Assembly: GCA_003566475.1 (NCBI GenBank)
Contig: PXDE01000061.1
Coordinates: forward strand, 1-8,319
Reading direction: 5' to 3'
DNA length: 8,319 nucleotides
DNA from: PVC group bacterium
GTDB taxonomy: Bacteria > Verrucomicrobiota > Kiritimatiellia > SS1-B-03-39 > PXDE01
A program made the position numbers and the translations under genes. This document shows, one piece after another, positions 5,373-8,319 of this stretch (within the stretch, counting starts at the first letter, position 1; each line of letters begins with the position of its first letter). The notes under the pieces are model-generated. The model was given only the letters and a program-made list of their open reading frames with translations, searched no databases and had not been told where the DNA came from.

Positions 5373-8020
5373 GACCCCTCCTCCGCCGGGTAGAGAAACC
5401 CCGCCTCGTCGCGGTAGGCCCGGATTCCGGCGTCCACCCAATGGCCGGGATCGCCCGCGATTTGCGCCCCCCGGAACTCCAGCCGCCCCGGCCGCCCCGC
5501 CGGCTGGACCTCGCCCTCCTCCACGATCCGCGCCCGCAGCCCCGGCAGGGGCAACCCGTAGCTGCCCGGTCGGCGGCCGTCCTGATGCCGCCGGCCCAGG
5601 GTCAGGCTGGGCACGTTGAGCGTGGCCACCCCGCCCCAGGCGTCGTCCACCAGCCCCATCCGCGTCTCGCCGTCGTCCGCCTCGGCGGGCGGGCAGACGG
5701 CGGAACCGTCCACCCGGAGCACGCGCCCGTTGGCGCCGGGCCGGTCGGTGACGGTGAGGAACGGCGCCACCCACTGGCTGGGCTCGGCCACCGTGGCCCC
5801 GGCCAGCAGCGGCGCCCAGAGGCCCGCCACCCGGGCCGCCCTCGACCCCAGCGCGGCCTCGAGCACCACGGTCCTGCCCTCGCCCAGGCGGCACACCTGC
5901 CCCAGCGCTTCGGAGGCGGCGAGCACGGCGGCGGAGGCCGGGGGCCTGCCGTCCAGAGATTGGACGGTCTTGTCCAGGGGTTGGACGGTTTCGTCCAGGG
6001 ATTGGACAAGCGTCTCCCACCGCGTCTGGATCCACGGCCCGCCCCTCGGAGGCCGTCGGGTCCGCACGGCGGCGGCGAGGTCGGCGTAGGTCAGCCGGGA
6101 ATGGTCGGCGGCGTGCCAGGCCACCGCCCTGCCATGGCGGCGGCAGGATTGAAGCAGAGCGGCGGCAAGGTCCGGGGCGGCCAGGGCGGCCTCGGCATAG
6201 CGCTCGGCTTCGAGGTCGAGCACCGCCTCGCGCACCTGGTCGGCCGGAGTGGCGGGGGGCAGGGGCGGGCCGAGGCTGACGGAGACCGGATAGGGGATCT
6301 GGCCGGGCCGCCGCCAGCCCGCCGGGCCGTCGCGGTGGCTGAAGATGCTGCCCCAGAGCCCGCCCAGGTAGACCGGAATGATGGGGTGCTCGGTCTTGCG
6401 CACGATGGTTTCGAGGCCGGCGTGGAACGGACCCACGAAGCCGGTGTGCGAGAGCTGGCCCTCGGCGAAGATGGCCACCAGGAACCCGTCGTCGATCTGC
6501 GCCCGGGCCTGGCGGAGCGAGGCCAGAAGCTGCTTGGGCGTGTCCTCGATGGCCACGGGGATCACCCGGTAGAGGCGGAGCAGGAAGCGGAGGGGCGGAG
6601 GCACCTCCTCGAACCTGGCCCGGTCCATGAGGAACCGGATGCGGCGGGGCTGGACCACCGAGAGCAGGGGCGCGTCGGCCATGGAGACATGGTTGGGCAC
6701 CAGCAGGGCCCCGCCCTCCACGGGGAGGTGGTCGAGCCCGAAGGTCCGGATGCGATACACCGCCCGGAGCAGCACCGAGGCCAGGAAGCGGGCGGTGAAA
6801 TCGGGCAGCACCCTGAGGGCGACCAGGGACAGGCCGAGGGTCAGCGCGGCCATGACCAGGAACCGCTGGCCGGGGTCGAGGCCGAGGGCGGTGCCGAGCA
6901 GGGGAACGGTGACGGCGGCCATGGCCACGCCGATCCAGCTCAGAAGGCTGTTCACCCCCAGCACCTTGCCCAGCCAGGCCCGGGGAGTGCGGAACTGGAT
7001 GAACGCGCCCAGGGGCACGGAGAACAGCCCCGCTCCGAAGCCGAGGACCACGATGGCAGGAAGAATGGCCCCCGCCACGGGGGGAAGGATCCAGAGACCG
7101 ACCAGGCCCAGGCACATGAGGGCGGATCCCACCGGCACCAGCCCCATGTCGATGCCCCGTCCGGACACCTTGCCGGCCACGAGGCTTCCCGCCGCGATGC
7201 CCAGAGCGCCCACCAGGAACAGGTAGCCCCCGGCGGTCTCGCTGAGGCCCATGGCGTCGGTGGCGTAGATGAGGGTGTTGAGCTGGATGAACCCGCCCAG
7301 ATACGTGAACCACGCGCTGCCCAGGATGGCCAGCATGAGGTCGCCGTCGCGGAGGATGAACTTGACGGCCAGGAACTGGTCGCGGAACAGGAACTGGGAG
7401 AAGGGGCGGGGACGGGCGGGCACGGGAGTGGCCCCGATGCGCACGGCCGCCGCCACCCCCAGCGCGGCCACCAGGATGCAGGCCACCGAGGCGCGGTGGT
7501 AGGCCTTGCCCAGCAGGTCCGAAATCGCGGGGGCGAGGGCGGTGCCCGCGATGATGGCGAGGTTGGTGAAGGCCTCGATCAGGCTGTTGGCCCGGGAGAG
7601 GCCCGAGCGGCCGGCCAGCTCGGGCAGGATCCCGTACTTGGAGGGGCCGAACAGGGCGCTCTGGGTGGACATGGCGAACATGGTCAGGTACAGCCCGATC
7701 TCGCTTCCCGCGAAGAAGCTGAACACCCCGAAGGTCATGATCCCCACCTCGGCGATCTTGATGGCCACGGTGATGGACGACTTGCGGAAGCGGTCGGCCA
7801 GGTAGCCGCCCAGGGGGGCGAAGAGGATGAACGGGATGGCGAACACCGCCCCCACCTGGAAGGCCACCGCCTCCTTGGCTCCCGGGTGCCTCGAGATCAG
7901 GAGGAACATGATCAGGAAGCGGAAGATGTTGTCGTTCATCGCGCCCAGGAACTGGGTCGCGTTGAGCCAGGCCAGCGAGGCCCGCCGGGGAGCGGGGAGG
8001 TCGGGGATGTGGGCGCTCAT
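5369..8020 (-). CDS. LplT-Aas-type fusion: MFS transporter, PlsC acyltransferase, degenerate AMP-ligase domain
   Basis: An 883-residue fusion related to E. coli LplT plus Aas, which flip lysophospholipids across the inner membrane and reacylate them. Residues 1-405 are a twelve-helix MFS unit that opens with TQFLGAMNDNIFRFL (22-36) and has the loop GGYLADRFRKS (71-81). Residues 425-595 are a PlsC/LPLAT domain with NHVSMAD (443-449, catalytic His444 and Asp449) and FAEG (518-521). Residues 600-883 align in order with an acyl-adenylating domain: LTYADL (643-648), LWAPLLAGATV (734-744), GSYGLPLPGLRARIVE (819-834), GRLEFRG (845-851). The TSGSTG-type ATP loop is missing, the TGD ribose site reads AGI (864-866), and the C-terminal lid with its catalytic Lys is absent. 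The family usually runs to about 1,100 residues or more. An in-frame TAG 12 bases before ATG 8020 fixes the start; no Shine-Dalgarno is seen. The acyltransferase may now use acyl-ACP or acyl-CoA directly. Confidence 0.9.
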   Translation of the reverse strand: MSAHIPDLPAPRRASLAWLNATQFLGAMNDNIFRFLIMFLLISRHPGAKEAVAFQVGAVFAIPFILFAPLGGYLADRFRKSSITVAIKIAEVGIMTFGVFSFFAGSEIGLYLTMFAMSTQSALFGPSKYGILPELAGRSGLSRANSLIEAFTNLAIIAGTALAPAISDLLGKAYHRASVACILVAALGVAAAVRIGATPVPARPRPFSQFLFRDQFLAVKFILRDGDLMLAILGSAWFTYLGGFIQLNTLIYATDAMGLSETAGGYLFLVGALGIAAGSLVAGKVSGRGIDMGLVPVGSALMCLGLVGLWILPPVAGAILPAIVVLGFGAGLFSVPLGAFIQFRTPRAWLGKVLGVNSLLSWIGVAMAAVTVPLLGTALGLDPGQRFLVMAALTLGLSLVALRVLPDFTARFLASVLLRAVYRIRTFGLDHLPVEGGALLVPNHVSMADAPLLSVVQPRRIRFLMDRARFEEVPPPLRFLLRLYRVIPVAIEDTPKQLLASLRQARAQIDDGFLVAIFAEGQLSHTGFVGPFHAGLETIVRKTEHPIIPVYLGGLWGSIFSHRDGPAGWRRPGQIPYPVSVSLGPPLPPATPADQVREAVLDLEAERYAEAALAAPDLAAALLQSCRRHGRAVAWHAADHSRLTYADLAAAVRTRRPPRGGPWIQTRWETLVQSLDETVQPLDKTVQSLDGRPPASAAVLAASEALGQVCRLGEGRTVVLEAALGSRAARVAGLWAPLLAGATVAEPSQWVAPFLTVTDRPGANGRVLRVDGSAVCPPAEADDGETRMGLVDDAWGGVATLNVPSLTLGRRHQDGRRPGSYGLPLPGLRARIVEEGEVQPAGRPGRLEFRGAQIAGDPGHWVDAGIRAYRDEAGFLYPAEEGS
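5375..5384 (-). promoter_or_regulatory. strong Shine-Dalgarno of the 269-residue gene
   Basis: On the - strand GGAGGAGGGG precedes ATG 5372, with the GGAGG core seven bases away. It lies inside the last codons of the LplT-Aas-like gene. With the ATGA overlap it decides this start over the long upstream open frame. Confidence 0.75.
5951..6013. repeat. three 21-bp repeats, each with a GTCCA-N5-TGGAC palindrome
   Basis: Units start at 5951, 5972 and 5993. Each holds GTCCA, five bases, TGGAC; units 1 and 2 are followed by the linker GGTYTY. On the - strand they encode three heptads inside the degenerate adenylating domain: LVQSLDE, TVQPLDK, TVQSLDG (residues 671-691). The copies differ at only a few bases, so the array is recent or is kept homogeneous. 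Because 21 is a multiple of 3, copy number can change without breaking the frame. The inverted arms could form small hairpins or a protein-binding site. It lies where the normal adenylating domain would carry its ATP-binding loop. Confidence 0.85.
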
Positions 8021-8029
8021 GGCGGGGCG

Positions 8030-8059
8030 AGCCTAGCCTGCCCCCGCGTCACGGGGCAA
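8030..8059 (-). promoter_or_regulatory. promoter of the LplT-Aas-like operon, nearly leaderless
   Basis: On the - strand TTGCCC (8059-8054), 18 bases, then TAGGCT (8035-8030). Transcription would start near 8023, about three bases before ATG 8020. There is no Shine-Dalgarno in the nine bases between the -10 and the ATG, and the TAG of the -10 is an in-frame stop. The arrangement parallels the TAGGCT before the Na/Pi transporter gene. Confidence 0.5.
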
Positions 8060-8063
8060 GCGC

Positions 8064-8084
8064 GGGGAGGGAGGGAGGTGAGGG
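8064..8084 (+). other. G-quadruplex motif just upstream of the operon promoter
   Basis: Four G-runs on the + strand (8064-8067, 8069-8071, 8073-8075, 8082-8084) have loops of 1, 1 and 6 bases, fitting the classic G3+N1-7 pattern. It begins five bases upstream of the predicted -35 of the - strand operon, on the template strand. A regulatory effect is inference only. Confidence 0.5.
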
Positions 8085-8199
8085 ACCGCGATGCGGAGGA
8101 ACCGCAGAATGTTGCATGTCGAACGGGGCCGCCAGTACCCTGGAGTTTGGAGCTTTCCCCTTCGGCCTCAGCGGTGTGGATTCGGGTATTTCACCGGGA

Positions 8200-8319
8200 T
8201 TACGCGGCCTGATGCTGCGCGGAGGGATTTGCCGGGGGTCGTGCCGGCCCGCCGGTCCGGACGAGCCGGGCTAAATCCCCGGCGCCCCTGCGCCGGACCT
8301 CGGCCCGGAACTGTTCCAG
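8200..8319 (-). CDS. possible C-terminal end of a gene entering from the right edge
   Basis: On the - strand a frame runs from the window edge to TAA at 8202-8200, giving 39 codons. It begins LEQFRAEVRRRGAGDLARLV, an amphipathic helix-like stretch, and ends in a Pro/Ala/Gln-rich tail. That is a plausible protein end, but it is too short to recognise. Most of it overlaps an imperfect palindrome (8224-8279), so it may instead be non-coding. If real, the gene would run in the same direction as the LplT-Aas-like operon, with about 180 bases between them. Confidence 0.35.
   Translation of the reverse strand: MEQFRAEVRRRGAGDLARLVRTGGPARPPANPSAQHQAA
8224..8279. repeat. 56-bp imperfect inverted repeat
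   Basis: GGGATTT (8224-8230) pairs with AAATCCC (8273-8279). The inner arms GCCGGGGGTCGTGCCGG and CCGGTCCGGACGAGCCGGGC pair well with a few bulges, leaving a short GC-rich loop. The A/T-containing ends stand out in this GC-rich DNA. There is no T-run after it, so it is a poor intrinsic terminator. It could be a REP-like mobile palindrome, a regulatory stem-loop or an mRNA 3' structure. Confidence 0.55.

Noticed and set aside
5373..7313. Long open frame on the - strand continuing upstream of the 269-residue gene to 7313
   Set aside because: It is an out-of-frame shadow of the LplT-Aas-like gene, rich in Arg/Pro/Gly. The ATG at 5372 has a strong Shine-Dalgarno and ATGA coupling.
8112..8141. 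Promoter-like TTGCAT-N18-TACCCT on the + strand
   Set aside because: Only very short open frames (12-20 codons) follow before the window ends, so no gene supports it. An unannotated RNA cannot be excluded.
5441..8212. 923-residue + strand frame opposite the LplT-Aas-like gene
   Set aside because: It is low-complexity Gly/His/Gln/Glu/Arg sequence with no motif, whereas the - strand has recognisable MFS and PlsC motifs.

Overview
The window is very GC-rich bacterial DNA. In the well-recognised genes almost every third codon position is G or C, so many long antisense frames stay open by chance. No RNA gene, CRISPR array, transposase or phage gene was found, and I cannot assign a lineage with confidence.

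Layout, left to right. (1) 1-464, + strand: the 3' end of a gene cut by the window edge. It looks like a beta-sandwich (lectin/laminin-G-like) domain, and its codon use is clearly less GC-biased than the rest. (2) 666-2530, + strand: two eukaryotic-type (SULT-fold) sulfotransferase genes in tandem, joined by an ATGA overlap, behind a recognisable sigma70-like promoter. (3) 2586-4349, + strand: a Na/Pi cotransporter-family protein with a C-terminal PhoU-like domain. (4) 4341-4562: a convergent intergenic region. It opens with a GGGGATT heptamer array that reaches into the end of the transporter gene and supplies its stop codon, and it holds what may be a decayed PIN-domain remnant on the - strand. 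(5) 8020-4563, - strand: a two-gene operon. The first gene is an LplT-Aas-type fusion (MFS flippase, then PlsC-like acyltransferase, then a shrunken and apparently dead acyl-adenylating domain). The second is an unrecognised 269-residue protein coupled to it by another ATGA overlap. (6) 8021-8319: a promoter region with a G-quadruplex motif, a large imperfect palindrome, and possibly the last 39 codons of another - strand gene.

The sulfotransferases would move sulfate from PAPS onto an unknown acceptor. The transporter would handle phosphate. The LplT-Aas relative would flip lysophospholipids inward and reacylate them, but its fatty-acid activating module has lost the ATP-binding loop, the ribose-binding Asp and the C-terminal lid. 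That decay, with a 21-bp GTCCA-N5-TGGAC minisatellite inside the module and an unknown coupled partner gene, is the most interesting part of the window.

A second theme is translation initiation. The first gene of each of the two units starting at 2586 and 8020 has no Shine-Dalgarno and carries TAGGCT 6-9 nt before its ATG. The two operon-internal genes and the GTG-started sulfotransferase have purine-rich Shine-Dalgarno sites. This suggests leaderless or near-leaderless mRNAs.
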